Assembly (NCBI GenBank): GCA_963814165.1
Contig: CAWFBW010000017.1
Coordinates: 1-64,000, forward strand
Source: DASRAA01 sp963814165
GTDB taxonomy: Bacteria; Acidobacteriota; Terriglobia; Terriglobales; Acidobacteriaceae
Reading direction: 5' to 3'
Length of the DNA: 64,000 bases
In this document: in pieces, positions 52,154-60,643 of the stretch
Position numbering within the stretch: the stretch's first letter is position 1
How the letters are laid out: every line of letters begins with the position of its first letter
The notes under the pieces: generated by a model
Told to the model about the DNA's origin: nothing
What the model saw: only the letters and a program-made list of their open reading frames with translations
Database searches by the model: none
Program-made: the position numbers and the translations under genes

Positions 52154-54592
52154 ATGCAGTCGTTGTGGCAGGACTTACGTTACGCGTTTCGGCAACTCAG
52201 GCATAGCCCGGGGTTCACGCTGACGGCAATTATTTCGCTGGCGCTCGGAATTGGCGCGACCACGGCGGTGTTCAGCGTGGTCTATGCGGTGGTGCTCGAC
52301 CCGTATCCGTACGCCGACTCGGACCGGATGGTACACCTGACCGTGAAGACAAAGAACGGTCAGACTCGGTGGCTGGGATTCACCGGGCCGCAATATCAGA
52401 AGATACGCGAGTCGCCGTCGGTAGAAAGTGCGTTTGCCCAGGAGGATTGGAACCTGACAACTACGGGCGGCGAGCTTCCCGAAGACGTAGGCGCAATCTA
52501 CCTCACGGGAAACGCCTTCAACCAGTTAGGTGTGCCCGCGCTGATTGGCCGCGGATTGCAACCAAGCGATGCACCGGAGGGCCAGGACCCCCAGCCGGTA
52601 GCGGTGTTGGGGTACAAGTTCTGGCAGCGGCACTATAGCGGCGAGCGCGACGTGGTCGGCAAGACCATCCAACTGGTTCACAAGAACTACACCATCGTTG
52701 GGGTCGCGCAGCAGCGGTTCGTGTGGGGCGATGCCGATGTTTACCTGCCGTTGAAGGTTTCGTTCGATCCCGCGCGAGCAGACAGTGTCGAAGTGAAGCT
52801 AAAGCCCGGGGTGAGCCACGCAGCCATTGATGCGGAGTTCCAGCCGCTCTTTGAGCAGTTCGCCAAGGAAACACCCAAACACTTTCCGCCGGACGGCTTC
52901 CGGGTGAAGGTGGAGGGGTTCAACGATCGATTCATGGAGGAAATCGGCCCGACGCTGGCACTGTTGCTGGGATCGGTGGCGTTATTGCTGGCGATCGGCT
53001 GCGGGAATGTCTCCATACTGCTGCTGGCACGGGGTACGGCGCGCGAGCACGAGTTCGCGGTTCGCGCGGCAGTGGGGGCGGGACGCTCGCGTATCATCCG
53101 TCAATTGTTGACGGAGTCGCTGGCGTTGTCGCTAAGCGGCGCTGCTTTGGGCGTCATGCTGGCGTACCGGACGGTCGCGGTGATTGTCACACTGCTGCCC
53201 GAATCTTCATTTCCGCATGAAGCGGCGATCTCCATCAATCTTCCAGTGCTGTGTTTCAGCGTGGGTTTGGCGATCTTGACGGGTGTGCTATTCGGACTGT
53301 CGCCAGCGATGCAATTCAGCCGCCCAGAAGTTTCACAAGTGATGCAGGCGAGCACCAAAAAAGTGATGGGAGGGATTCGCGGTAAGCGCATCCACAACAC
53401 ACTCATCGCCGGACAAATCGCTCTCACATTGCTGCTGCTGGCCAGTGCGGGAGCGGCCATACAGGGATTCATCAAGCTAAATCGCAGTCCCCTTGGTTAC
53501 AACCCTCACAATGTGATGTCTGTGGGCATTCCGGTGCACGACAATACCTACACCTCATGGGAATCGCGTGCGAACTACTTCACGCAATTGATGGAGAAGG
53601 TCGCGGCCATGCCGGAGGTAAAGATGGCAGGCCTCTCGACCAATGCGACGCCGCCCGATAATGGGGCCGACAACAGGTTCGAAATCCTGGGCAAGCCGAC
53701 CGCAGACGACCAGCATGCTCGGTTGAATTTTGTAAGCAAGGAATATTTTCCCGTACTGCAGATACCACTGCTCCAAGGGCGCTTCTGGGACGAAGCAGAA
53801 ACCAAACGCGGCGCTCGTCTGGCGGTGGTGAACCAGACGCTGGCCAGGCTCTACTTCCCGCAGGGCGACGCTGTCGGACACCAGATAAAGATGCCGAATC
53901 TGAAGGCCGACCCGCCAATCACTCAGGCGATTGTGGAAAGTGACGATTGGATGGAGATTGTAGGCGTAGTGGGCGATGCGCTTGACGACGGACTGGGTAA
54001 GCCGGTGAAGCCGGGCATCTACGTTCCGTACACAATCTTCATGCCACCCTGGACGCAGATTCTGGTGCGATCGGACGTACCGCCGATGTCAATCCTCGAC
54101 GGCGTGAGGCGGCAGATTCAGACGGTGGACGCTGATCAGCAGGCCTCCGGCCACGTGCGCAATCTGGAGGAGTGGATTACAACACAGCAGGAGTGGGCGC
54201 AGCAGCACCTGGTTGCCACGCTGTTCGGTGCGTTTGCCGCGCTGGCATTGATCCTGGCGGCGGTGGGATTGTATAGCGTGGTGTCATACAGTGTGGCACA
54301 GCGGACGAACGAATTCGGTATCCGCATGGCGCTGGGTGCGCAACGCGACGACGTGTTGCGTATGGTGCTGCTTTCGACCACGTTCAGTGTGGGAAGCGGA
54401 ATGTTGGGCGGAGTGGTGCTGAGCCTGGTGATGGGACGCGTGGTGGCGCACTGGGTGCAGGGGAATGCAATCAACGTCGCCGTCCTGTCGGGCGTTACCC
54501 TACTGCTGGCGGCAGTGGCGGCGATGGCGTGCCTGTTGCCGGCGCACCGCGCTTCGACGGTTGATCCGATGAAGGCCCTACGATACGAATAG
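52154..54592 (+). CDS. ADOP-family ABC transporter permease (second copy)
   Basis: An 812-aa permease. It lacks the extra soluble head of the 3348 paralogue and opens MQSLWQDLRYAFRQLRHSPG, the usual MacB/FtsX-like start. The layout is TM1 near residue 20-45, periplasmic MacB_PCD domain (about 50-240), three TMs (ALLLGSVALLLAIGCGNVSI), second half starting near 430 (RIHNTLIAGQIALTLLLLAS), periplasmic domain and three C-terminal TMs. FtsX-type motifs NEFGIRMALGAQRDDV and HRASTVDPMKALRYE are clear. No ATPase or PadR gene is adjacent. Confidence 0.92.
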   Translation: MQSLWQDLRYAFRQLRHSPGFTLTAIISLALGIGATTAVFSVVYAVVLDPYPYADSDRMVHLTVKTKNGQTRWLGFTGPQYQKIRESPSVESAFAQEDWNLTTTGGELPEDVGAIYLTGNAFNQLGVPALIGRGLQPSDAPEGQDPQPVAVLGYKFWQRHYSGERDVVGKTIQLVHKNYTIVGVAQQRFVWGDADVYLPLKVSFDPARADSVEVKLKPGVSHAAIDAEFQPLFEQFAKETPKHFPPDGFRVKVEGFNDRFMEEIGPTLALLLGSVALLLAIGCGNVSILLLARGTAREHEFAVRAAVGAGRSRIIRQLLTESLALSLSGAALGVMLAYRTVAVIVTLLPESSFPHEAAISINLPVLCFSVGLAILTGVLFGLSPAMQFSRPEVSQVMQASTKKVMGGIRGKRIHNTLIAGQIALTLLLLASAGAAIQGFIKLNRSPLGYNPHNVMSVGIPVHDNTYTSWESRANYFTQLMEKVAAMPEVKMAGLSTNATPPDNGADNRFEILGKPTADDQHARLNFVSKEYFPVLQIPLLQGRFWDEAETKRGARLAVVNQTLARLYFPQGDAVGHQIKMPNLKADPPITQAIVESDDWMEIVGVVGDALDDGLGKPVKPGIYVPYTIFMPPWTQILVRSDVPPMSILDGVRRQIQTVDADQQASGHVRNLEEWITTQQEWAQQHLVATLFGAFAALALILAAVGLYSVVSYSVAQRTNEFGIRMALGAQRDDVLRMVLLSTTFSVGSGMLGGVVLSLVMGRVVAHWVQGNAINVAVLSGVTLLLAAVAAMACLLPAHRASTVDPMKALRYE

Positions 54593-54797
54593 GCTGAGTC
54601 CACTGCTATACTTTGTCCACTGGACTGGCAACGCCGGCAAGGTTCCGGCAAGCACGACAGCCAGTTCGACGGGAAACCGGCAATTCGCACAGCCACCGCA
54701 AGAAACTAAGAGCTCACTGCCCACTCGCGCGTAATCGTTATTTCGCGCAATGTTCCGGGCCGCCCAGAACGGCGGTCCACATCAGGAGAGATTAACG

Positions 54798-55706
54798 ATG
54801 CAAGCTCGTAAGTCCACGTTATTCGCAGTCATGGTTGCTGCGACGCTACTAGTCATGTCGTCGCTGGCCAGCGCCAGCACCTTTTCCAATGTGTTTGTCT
54901 ATGGCGACAGCCTTTCCGATACGGGCAACATTTACGCTGCGAGCGGCGGCACGATTCCCTTGTCGCCGCCCTATTACAACGGGCGCTTTTCGAACGGAAT
55001 CCTGGCAGACGAATATCTGGCCAACGCGCTGCATGCACCTTTGACCAGTTTCGCGTGGGGAGGCGCCACGACCGGCATCGGCAATTCCGGGGACGGAGGC
55101 ACGCAGACGTCGTTTGGCATCTTCGGGCTACCCGGCATGGAGACGCAGGTAGCGGGATCGCTGGGCTCGATTCCCTCCTTCCTCGTGCCGACCTCGTTGT
55201 TTATGGTATGGGGAGGCCCCGACGATTTCATTAGCGGCGGTACGGTGCAGCAGGGCGTGACCGACGTCTTGACGATTGTGGGAGCACTGCAATTGGCGGG
55301 CGCGCAGCACATTCTTGTACCGGGCATGCCAGATCTCGGACTCACTCCGGCGTACTACGGCGACGCGAGTGCCACCGCGTTCAGCTTTGCTTTTGATCAG
55401 GCGTTGCAGGCCAACTTGCCCAAGGGTGCTACCTATTACGACACATTTGGTTTCATGCATCAGGTGGTCGCCAATCCCGGGGCGTACGGCTTCACTAACG
55501 TGACCGACCCGTGCCTGGTGGGACTGACGCCTTGCAGCAATCCGGACCAGTATCTCTTCTGGGACGACCTTCACCCGACCACCGCAGCCGACCAAATCCT
55601 GGCGGGGCAGTTCGCCAACGCGATACCGGAGCCTTCCACTTTCCTGATGCTTGGCACGGGGCTAGTGGGATTGGCGGGAGTATTGCGGCGGAAATTATCG
55701 GCGTAG
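54798..55706 (+). CDS. GDSL-type (SGNH) esterase with PEP-CTERM anchor
   Basis: A 302-aa exported hydrolase starting at 54798 (AGGAGAG 7 nt upstream). The signal peptide ends near SSLASAS. Block I is VYGDSLSDTGN with nucleophile Ser38, and block V is WDDLHPTT with the Asp/His pair. Block III reads WGGPDDF, so Asp replaces the usual Asn of the oxyanion hole. The C terminus IPEPSTFLMLGTGLVGLAGV plus LRRKLSA is a PEP-CTERM sorting signal, so it should end up cell-surface or matrix associated. Esterase or lipase activity is a family inference. Confidence 0.9.
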   Translation: MQARKSTLFAVMVAATLLVMSSLASASTFSNVFVYGDSLSDTGNIYAASGGTIPLSPPYYNGRFSNGILADEYLANALHAPLTSFAWGGATTGIGNSGDGGTQTSFGIFGLPGMETQVAGSLGSIPSFLVPTSLFMVWGGPDDFISGGTVQQGVTDVLTIVGALQLAGAQHILVPGMPDLGLTPAYYGDASATAFSFAFDQALQANLPKGATYYDTFGFMHQVVANPGAYGFTNVTDPCLVGLTPCSNPDQYLFWDDLHPTTAADQILAGQFANAIPEPSTFLMLGTGLVGLAGVLRRKLSA

Positions 55707-55733
55707 ATGGTAGCTCGACGAATTTCTTCACGG

Positions 55734-55765
55734 ACCACCGGCTGAAACGCCGGTGGTTCTTTTTT
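55734..55765 (+). terminator. Rho-independent terminator of the GDSL esterase gene
   Basis: ACCACCGGC-tgaaac-GCCGGTGGT (55734-55757) is followed by TCTTTTTT. Confidence 0.9.
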
Positions 55766-55776
55766 ACCGCAAGAGG

Positions 55777-56169
55777 CTACGCGATCTCGATGGCCAGCAC
55801 GCACTGCACCCGGCCACGCATCCGGCTGAAGAAGTCGCCGATGCGCTTCATCATCCCGTATTTCTGGTTGAGGAGCGATTGACCCTTGGCTTCTTCGTCA
55901 CCCGTGCAGAGGCGGGCGCGTGCGTCTACCCACGCCCCACGCAGGTCACCCCGCATGGTGCAGGGGTTGATACGCACCTTGGGATTGTTGCGGATGCGCT
56001 TGGCTTTGCCCGAATCAGGAAGGGTGTACACGTAGAACGTGTTCACCCCGCCGGAAGTCGCTGGGTCTTCGGCAAACCACACCGGCGTGCGCACGCCGAC
56101 GCCGGTCTTGCGAAAGGTCTCAAGACTGAAGTATTTGGCTTTGGCGAACTGGCCGATGGCCTCGGGCAT
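55777..56169 (-). CDS. PPOX-class (pyridoxamine-phosphate-oxidase-like) flavin/F420-binding protein
   Basis: A 130-aa split-barrel protein. KYFSLETFRKTGVGVRTPVW, FYVYTLPDSGKAKRIRNNP and VRINPCTMRGDLRG match PPOX-class F420-dependent oxidoreductases, whose short members bind F420 or FMN at the dimer interface. It is a single gene converging on the GDSL esterase. The substrate is unknown. Confidence 0.85.
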   Translation of the reverse strand: MPEAIGQFAKAKYFSLETFRKTGVGVRTPVWFAEDPATSGGVNTFYVYTLPDSGKAKRIRNNPKVRINPCTMRGDLRGAWVDARARLCTGDEEAKGQSLLNQKYGMMKRIGDFFSRMRGRVQCVLAIEIA

Positions 56170-56206
56170 GATGGCGTTCCTCTGACAGCATTATCCCAAA
56201 TTGTGC

Positions 56207-56372
56207 CTACTTCGCTCGAATCCCCATCGCCGGGTACAACTCCGAGGGATACATCACAGCACCACCCTTGATGACCGTGTCGATCTTTAAGGGCGATTGA
56301 CCCTCTTGCGCAGGTGCGGTGACGGAGAGAACGACGGGCAAACAGAGAGAAGAAACGCAGGAAGGTTTTCAT
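56207..56372 (-). pseudogene. Possible remnant of a secreted amidohydrolase-type gene
   Basis: From an ATG at 56372 a signal-like start MKTFLRFFSLFA is read; in the +1 frame the sequence continues VVLSVTAPAQEGQSPLKIDT and VIKGGAVMYPSELYPAMG to a stop. The end resembles the C-terminal TVIKGGxVYxPxxLY segment of imidazolonepropionase-like amidohydrolases. Signal and C-terminal ends joined with a frame break suggest a large internal deletion. This reading is weak. Confidence 0.3.
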
Positions 56373-56494
56373 GGCTGGCTTATGGTTCATACGTCGAGCA
56401 GCCGGTAATGTTCAAGTCGGCGCGCCTGCAGCGAGTGCTTCCCTGAGGTATCATCGGAAGGATTTTCACTTTAATTTGTCGCGGAGAACTCTAC

Positions 56495-56845
56495 ATGCGT
56501 CTCTTGCTGAACTGGCTGTTGAGTGCGGTTGCGCTGTTGATCGTCTCGTACCTTGTGCCGGGCTTTCATGTGGAAGGCTTCAAGGAGGCGCTGATTGCGG
56601 CCATCGTCATCGGCCTGATCAATGCCACGCTCGGGCTTTTGCTCAAGCTCATCACATTGCCGCTGACGGTGTTGACCCTGGGCGTTTTCTGGTGGGTCGT
56701 CAATGCGTTCATGTTGATTCTTGCGTCGAAGTTCCTGGCTCCTGGATTCATGGTGAGCGGTTTTTTTGCGGCTTTCCTGGGTGCCATCGTGCTTTCGCTG
56801 GTCAACATGGTGCTGCGCAAGGTCGCCGGTGAGGTGACCGACTAA
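56495..56845 (+). CDS. Phage-holin-4-like (PF04020) membrane protein
   Basis: A 116-aa protein with four hydrophobic helices: LLNWLLSAVALLIVSYLVPG, EALIAAIVIGLINATLGLLL, LTVLTLGVFWWVVNAFMLIL and FFAAFLGAIVLSLVNMVLRK. This matches the Phage_holin_4_2 / YvlD family, which is chromosomal and widespread despite its name. Some members affect envelope-stress or antimicrobial resistance. No phage genes are near. Confidence 0.87.
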   Translation: MRLLLNWLLSAVALLIVSYLVPGFHVEGFKEALIAAIVIGLINATLGLLLKLITLPLTVLTLGVFWWVVNAFMLILASKFLAPGFMVSGFFAAFLGAIVLSLVNMVLRKVAGEVTD

Positions 56846-57003
56846 GGCGTTCGCGAGGACTGCGCAATGGCGTCCCAACCTCTGGGCGGTACGGCCCCCG
56901 TGGCGCACGAGGAGTAACTGGACCGCTGGCATATCCCGCGTCCATGCCCGCCGGCGAGTTCGGCGGCTTGCCTGCGGGTTGGGCATTCGGATGAGGCGTC
57001 GCT

Positions 57004-57660
57004 CTAGCTTGCAGGGCGTGTGATGTGCCGGTCGAGCCAGCGCAATGCGTCCACAGTCCTGCTGACGCTGCCCTCCTGAAAGAGCCGAATCCCGGCGATT
57101 CCAGAAGCCCCCGCCTCGAGGCAGACGCGCGCGTTGCCGAGCTTTACTCCTCCCAACGCGAGTACTGGAATGTGCGACGACGCGCACGCCTCCGCCATTG
57201 CTCCGAGTCCGATTCCCTGCGCGCCGGTGGCTATCTTTTCAAAGATCGGGCCGAGTACGACGAAGCTTGCTCCGTCGGCTTCGGCTTGCCGGACATCGCC
57301 GAGGGTGTGAGCGGACACTCCAATGATTGGCTCGCGCGGTGCGTGCCGTAACCACTGGTCGCGAATGACAGGAGCCGGCAGCGAATTCGAGGGCAGGTGC
57401 ACTCCATCAGCCCCGACGGCTAGTGCAAGTTCGACGGCGCTATTAATGAGCAACCTGGTGGCCGTCGCTGATTCCCGAATGACGTGCAGTGCTTCGCGGG
57501 CGAGCAATTCCAGATCGGCGGGGTCGAGGTCTTTCTCGCGCAACTGGATGCAGTCCACTCCTGCCCGTGCGGCCTCGGCGATGCGGCGCAGCAGGGCAGT
57601 GCGCTGCTCGGCGTCTGTACCAGGAAACCCGCTGCGATCGGTGATGTAGTAGAGCAGCAT
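57004..57660 (-). CDS. thiE: Thiamine-phosphate synthase (ThiE/TenI family)
   Basis: A 218-aa TIM-barrel enzyme joining HMP-PP and the thiazole phosphate into thiamine phosphate. Motifs are IQLREKDLDPADL, the phosphate-binding GADGVHLPSNSL, IIGVSAHTLGDV, FVVLGPIFE and VLALGGVKLGN. The family includes the non-catalytic-synthase paralogue TenI; the retained QLREK and GVH blocks favour ThiE. No other thi gene is in the window. It is divergent from pgeF with a 65-bp spacer. Confidence 0.85.
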   Translation of the reverse strand: MLLYYITDRSGFPGTDAEQRTALLRRIAEAARAGVDCIQLREKDLDPADLELLAREALHVIRESATATRLLINSAVELALAVGADGVHLPSNSLPAPVIRDQWLRHAPREPIIGVSAHTLGDVRQAEADGASFVVLGPIFEKIATGAQGIGLGAMAEACASSHIPVLALGGVKLGNARVCLEAGASGIAGIRLFQEGSVSRTVDALRWLDRHITRPAS

Positions 57661-57725
57661 CGCGAGTCGATTGTACTGAAGGGGCGCTGCCGCTAGTCGA
57701 TCGGCACATTAGCTAGAATCAAGAT

Positions 57726-58601
57726 GTGACTGTTACCGCGAATCGAGCTCGCAAATCCGCCAAGCCTACCAAGATAGAAGTCCTTCATGCCGACGTATTC
57801 GCTGGTGTTTCCTGGCTGTTGCATGGTTTCAGCACGCGGCGGGGTGGCGTCTCGACTTGCTACGGAGGCCAGTCGCTGAATCTCGGTCTCACTGAGCAGG
57901 ACACGCACGCGAACGTTGAACGCAACCGCCAGCTATTTAAGGAATCTATCGGCGCAGTGAATGAAGATGGCATCTTGTGGCCGCTCGCTCAGGTCAGGCA
58001 GATTCACTCCGCTATCATTCATCGCATTGACTCTGAGTCGACCCATGTTCTCGCCGGAGACGGCATGATCACAAAGGCCACCGGTATTTTGCTGGCCATC
58101 AAGACCGCTGACTGCGTGCCCGTACTGGTGGCGGATGTGAAGCGACAAGTGGTAGGCGCCTTTCATGCCGGCTGGCGGGGCACCGCTGCACGCGTGGTGG
58201 AGAAAGGTGTGGGCGAAATGCGTCGGCAGTTTAGCAGCCGACCGGGTGACCTGCGGGCGGCCATCGGCCCGTGCATCCGCAAGTGCTGCTATTCGGTGGG
58301 CGACGAGGTGCGCGCTGAATTCGAGTCGCAATTCACTTACGCCGACCAGGTGTTCGAAGAAGTGTTTGATTCGAACGCGATTCACATCCGATACCCAATG
58401 TTGTTCCTGAACCAGCGCGCACCCGGACACGGGGACATGGGGCCGGAAATTCATCTCGACCTCGTTGCGGCCAATCAGCATCAACTCGAAGATGCCGGCG
58501 TGAGCAAGGAACATATCTCGGTCGATGAATGGCTGCACCGCTTGCGACACCAAAGCGCTTTTTCTCGCATCGCGCCGAGTTCGGGAGGACGGGGCGGATG
58601 A
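57726..58601 (+). CDS. pgeF: Peptidoglycan editing factor PgeF (COG1496), 3' end frameshifted
   Basis: A 291-aa open frame of the YfiH/PgeF family, which hydrolyses mis-incorporated residues from muropeptide precursors (earlier called polyphenol oxidase). Active-site residues are present: His94 (VRQIHSA), Cys130 (TADCVPVL) and His147 (AFHAGWRGT), plus AIGPCIRKCCYSV. After about residue 265 the frame departs from the family. The conserved ending is found in the other frames: NGCTACDT (+1), then KRFFSHRAEFGRTGRMMAV (+2) to a TAA at 58628-58630. Two one-base indels, real or artefactual, would restore it, so the gene probably extends to 58630. Confidence 0.88.
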   Translation: MTVTANRARKSAKPTKIEVLHADVFAGVSWLLHGFSTRRGGVSTCYGGQSLNLGLTEQDTHANVERNRQLFKESIGAVNEDGILWPLAQVRQIHSAIIHRIDSESTHVLAGDGMITKATGILLAIKTADCVPVLVADVKRQVVGAFHAGWRGTAARVVEKGVGEMRRQFSSRPGDLRAAIGPCIRKCCYSVGDEVRAEFESQFTYADQVFEEVFDSNAIHIRYPMLFLNQRAPGHGDMGPEIHLDLVAANQHQLEDAGVSKEHISVDEWLHRLRHQSAFSRIAPSSGGRGG

Positions 58602-58643
58602 TGGCGGTGATTGGAATTAGGCCGGAGTAATTTCCCAAACGCA

Positions 58644-58668
58644 AAACCCAGCCGCTCGGGCTGGGTTT
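58644..58668. terminator. Shared terminator between pgeF and the HU gene
   Basis: AAACCCAGCC-gctcg-GGCTGGGTTT, perfect 10-bp stem with A/T-rich flanks on both sides, between convergent genes; it can serve both directions. Confidence 0.85.
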
Positions 58669-58695
58669 GTAATCACGGCGAAATCGAATTCAGCG

Positions 58696-59019
58696 CTAGC
58701 TGTGGCCTTCGCCGCCCTCGGCGACGGGCGCTGCGGGCGCGACGAAGCTGTTGACCAGGTCCTTCAGCTCCTTGCTGGGCTTGAAGAACGGAATCTTTTT
58801 CGCGGGCACTTCGACGCGGTCGCCGGTCTTGGGGTTGCGTCCTACGCGGGGCTTGCGCTGCCGGGTACGGAAGCTGCCGAAGCCGCGGATTTCAATCTTG
58901 TCGCCAGCGCGCAGGGAGCGCACCACGCTCTCAAAGATTGTTTCCACAATGACTTCGCTGTCCTTGCGGGTCAATTCCGCCAGGCGGGACACCTCATCGA
59001 TCAGATCGGCCTTTGTCAT
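58696..59019 (-). CDS. HU/IHF family DNA-binding protein
   Basis: A 107-aa nucleoid protein. MTKADLIDEVSRLAELTRKD is the dimerisation part, IEIRGFGSFRTRQRKPRVGR and NPKTGDRVEVPAKKIPFFKP form the DNA-binding arms with the Pro at the tip, and LKDLVNSF closes the core. The KIPFFKPSKEL pattern leans to IHF-type subunits. A short Ala/Pro/Gly tail is appended after residue 92. It bends DNA and serves in recombination and transcription architecture. Confidence 0.94.
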   Translation of the reverse strand: MTKADLIDEVSRLAELTRKDSEVIVETIFESVVRSLRAGDKIEIRGFGSFRTRQRKPRVGRNPKTGDRVEVPAKKIPFFKPSKELKDLVNSFVAPAAPVAEGGEGHS

Positions 59020-59137
59020 TGGTTTCGCCCCCGTGCGGCCGGTACGACCGGCTCAGTTGGGATACTCTCAAATTTCCTATTGTGTTGGCAAGTCCAAATT
59101 AATGTTGCACTTCCATGCAACCGAGAGCCCGCGCCGC

Positions 59138-60049
59138 CTACTTCCATAAAAAGTAGAAGCCAGCGTTGGTCTGCATCAGTTTGGCGGCGTCTGGCAGGTA
59201 TTCCGAAACGTCGCCGAACAGAAGGTCAAGCACGCTCTTGCGGTCTTTTTCGGGGCGTACGATGGTCGGTTCACCCTTTATTCCCACAGACTTAGCGGTA
59301 TCTTCGACGGCGGCGCGGAAGTCGCCGATCTGGTCGATCAGCTTCAGCGGCATGGCCTGCTCACCCGTCCAGACCTTGCCGTCCGCGAGCGGCTTGATCT
59401 CTTCGACCTTCATGCGTCGGCCCGTGGCCACCGACTGAATGAACTGCGCGTGCATGTTGTCGATCAGGCTCTGCATGTATGCGCGCTCGGCGGGAGTCAT
59501 CTGGCGCACGGGCGAACCCGTGTCCTTAAACTCGCCCGCCTTCAGTACGATCGCCTGAAGTTTGGCCCACTTCAGCAATTCCTCGTAGTTGTACCATTCT
59601 GCGATCACGCCAATGGAACCTACGATCGACGCATTGTCTGCGAAAATCTTGTTCGTCGCGGAGGAGACGTAGTACGCTCCGCTGGCTCCCACGGTTTCGA
59701 TGGAGGCCACGATGCGCTTCTTTTTCACGTCGCGGATGCGCAACACTTCCCGGTAGATCTCTTCCGACGCTGCCGCTCCGCCCCCCGGCGAATTCACGTG
59801 GATGACGATGGCCTTGATGGAACTGTCGTCACCATACTTGCGCAACTGCTCCACCATGTCTTTGGGCGAGAGGATCACGCCCTCGAGGTCCACGACGGCA
59901 ATCTTGTCGCCGAATCCCGCGAAGGAGTCCTTCTGCTGCGTGCGTGCCGTGAAATACACCAACGCAAAAACGGCCAGCAGGAAAAGGAAAAAGGCACCGC
60001 CACCGAGCAGCACCCAAAGGAAGAATCGCGAACGTGGCTGGTCGGACAT
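59138..60049 (-). CDS. sppA: Signal peptide peptidase SppA, 36-kDa type
   Basis: A 303-aa membrane-anchored S49 serine protease that degrades cleaved signal peptides in the periplasm. An N-terminal TM (FFLWVLLGGGAFFLFLLAVF) is followed by the protease domain. The Ser/Lys dyad is visible: Ser123 in TVGASGAYYVSS and Lys175 in GEFKDTGSPVR. The oxyanion segment HVNSPGG and SIVGSIGV are conserved. Its length matches the single-domain form, not the 67-kDa E. coli type. It lies 118 bp upstream of the HU gene on the same strand. Confidence 0.94.
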   Translation of the reverse strand: MSDQPRSRFFLWVLLGGGAFFLFLLAVFALVYFTARTQQKDSFAGFGDKIAVVDLEGVILSPKDMVEQLRKYGDDSSIKAIVIHVNSPGGGAAASEEIYREVLRIRDVKKKRIVASIETVGASGAYYVSSATNKIFADNASIVGSIGVIAEWYNYEELLKWAKLQAIVLKAGEFKDTGSPVRQMTPAERAYMQSLIDNMHAQFIQSVATGRRMKVEEIKPLADGKVWTGEQAMPLKLIDQIGDFRAAVEDTAKSVGIKGEPTIVRPEKDRKSVLDLLFGDVSEYLPDAAKLMQTNAGFYFLWK

Positions 60050-60163
60050 GAGAGAGGGTTAGTTTACCACCGAAGGCGCGGGGCGATCATGGCCGAGGAG
60101 CCAGCTTGCACCAAAGGGTATTGACTGAGGTTTTGGCTGCGCAATCTTCCTGAAGACGTCACT

Positions 60164-60487
60164 TCATGCGCCTAGCTTGGGGACGACTGAGATGGGTGGA
60201 TCCTTGACCCGACAGCGGACAAGTAATACCCAAGCCAATAAGTTGAATGCAAGGTAACAAACGATGTCCCGCACCATCACCGGGAGGGTCCGAGCAAAAG
60301 AGATTCCCCAACTTTCGGCAAGGCGGCGGGCTAGATCGGGGTATGCAGAAATTACGAACACCCAAAGCCCAAGCACCCAACGCTTAGACACGAGCTCACA
60401 ATTGCACTGAGGGCAAACAACATTTCCGCTGAACACCTCTCTGAGGGGTAGGCGGGCTTGGCACGAGGGGCACTTTGGGAAAACCAT
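60164..60487 (-). CDS. Zinc-ribbon membrane protein, hypothetical
   Basis: A 107-aa protein with an N-terminal zinc ribbon (FPKCPSCQARLPL and VVCPQCNCEL; two CxxC pairs) followed by two hydrophobic helices (WVLGLWVFVISAYP and DIVCYLAFNLLAWVLLVRC). Many bacteria encode similar small zinc-ribbon membrane proteins of unknown role. Confidence 0.7.
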   Translation of the reverse strand: MVFPKCPSCQARLPLREVFSGNVVCPQCNCELVSKRWVLGLWVFVISAYPDLARRLAESWGISFARTLPVMVRDIVCYLAFNLLAWVLLVRCRVKDPPISVVPKLGA

Positions 60488-60643
60488 TTTCGCCTCCTCC
60501 GGGGAAACAACCTTCCCTCCGACACCCGATAGAATTTCACACCTCCGGCGCCCATGTGTCAGTGACGCATGGGTCAGGCGTAGGTGACAACGGCAGGAGC
60601 AGAAAACGCCATTGGCTAAGGCTGCAACAGTGACGGCCTGTCC

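Noticed and set aside
54593..54797. Possible c-di-GMP riboswitch before the PEP-CTERM GDSL gene
   Set aside because: The region has GC-rich short stems, but the GEMM-I core bases (CACGCACAGGG and GCAAAGCC) are absent.
56495..56845. Holin annotation as evidence of a prophage
   Set aside because: PF04020 proteins are ordinary chromosomal membrane proteins; no phage structural, lysis or integrase gene is nearby.
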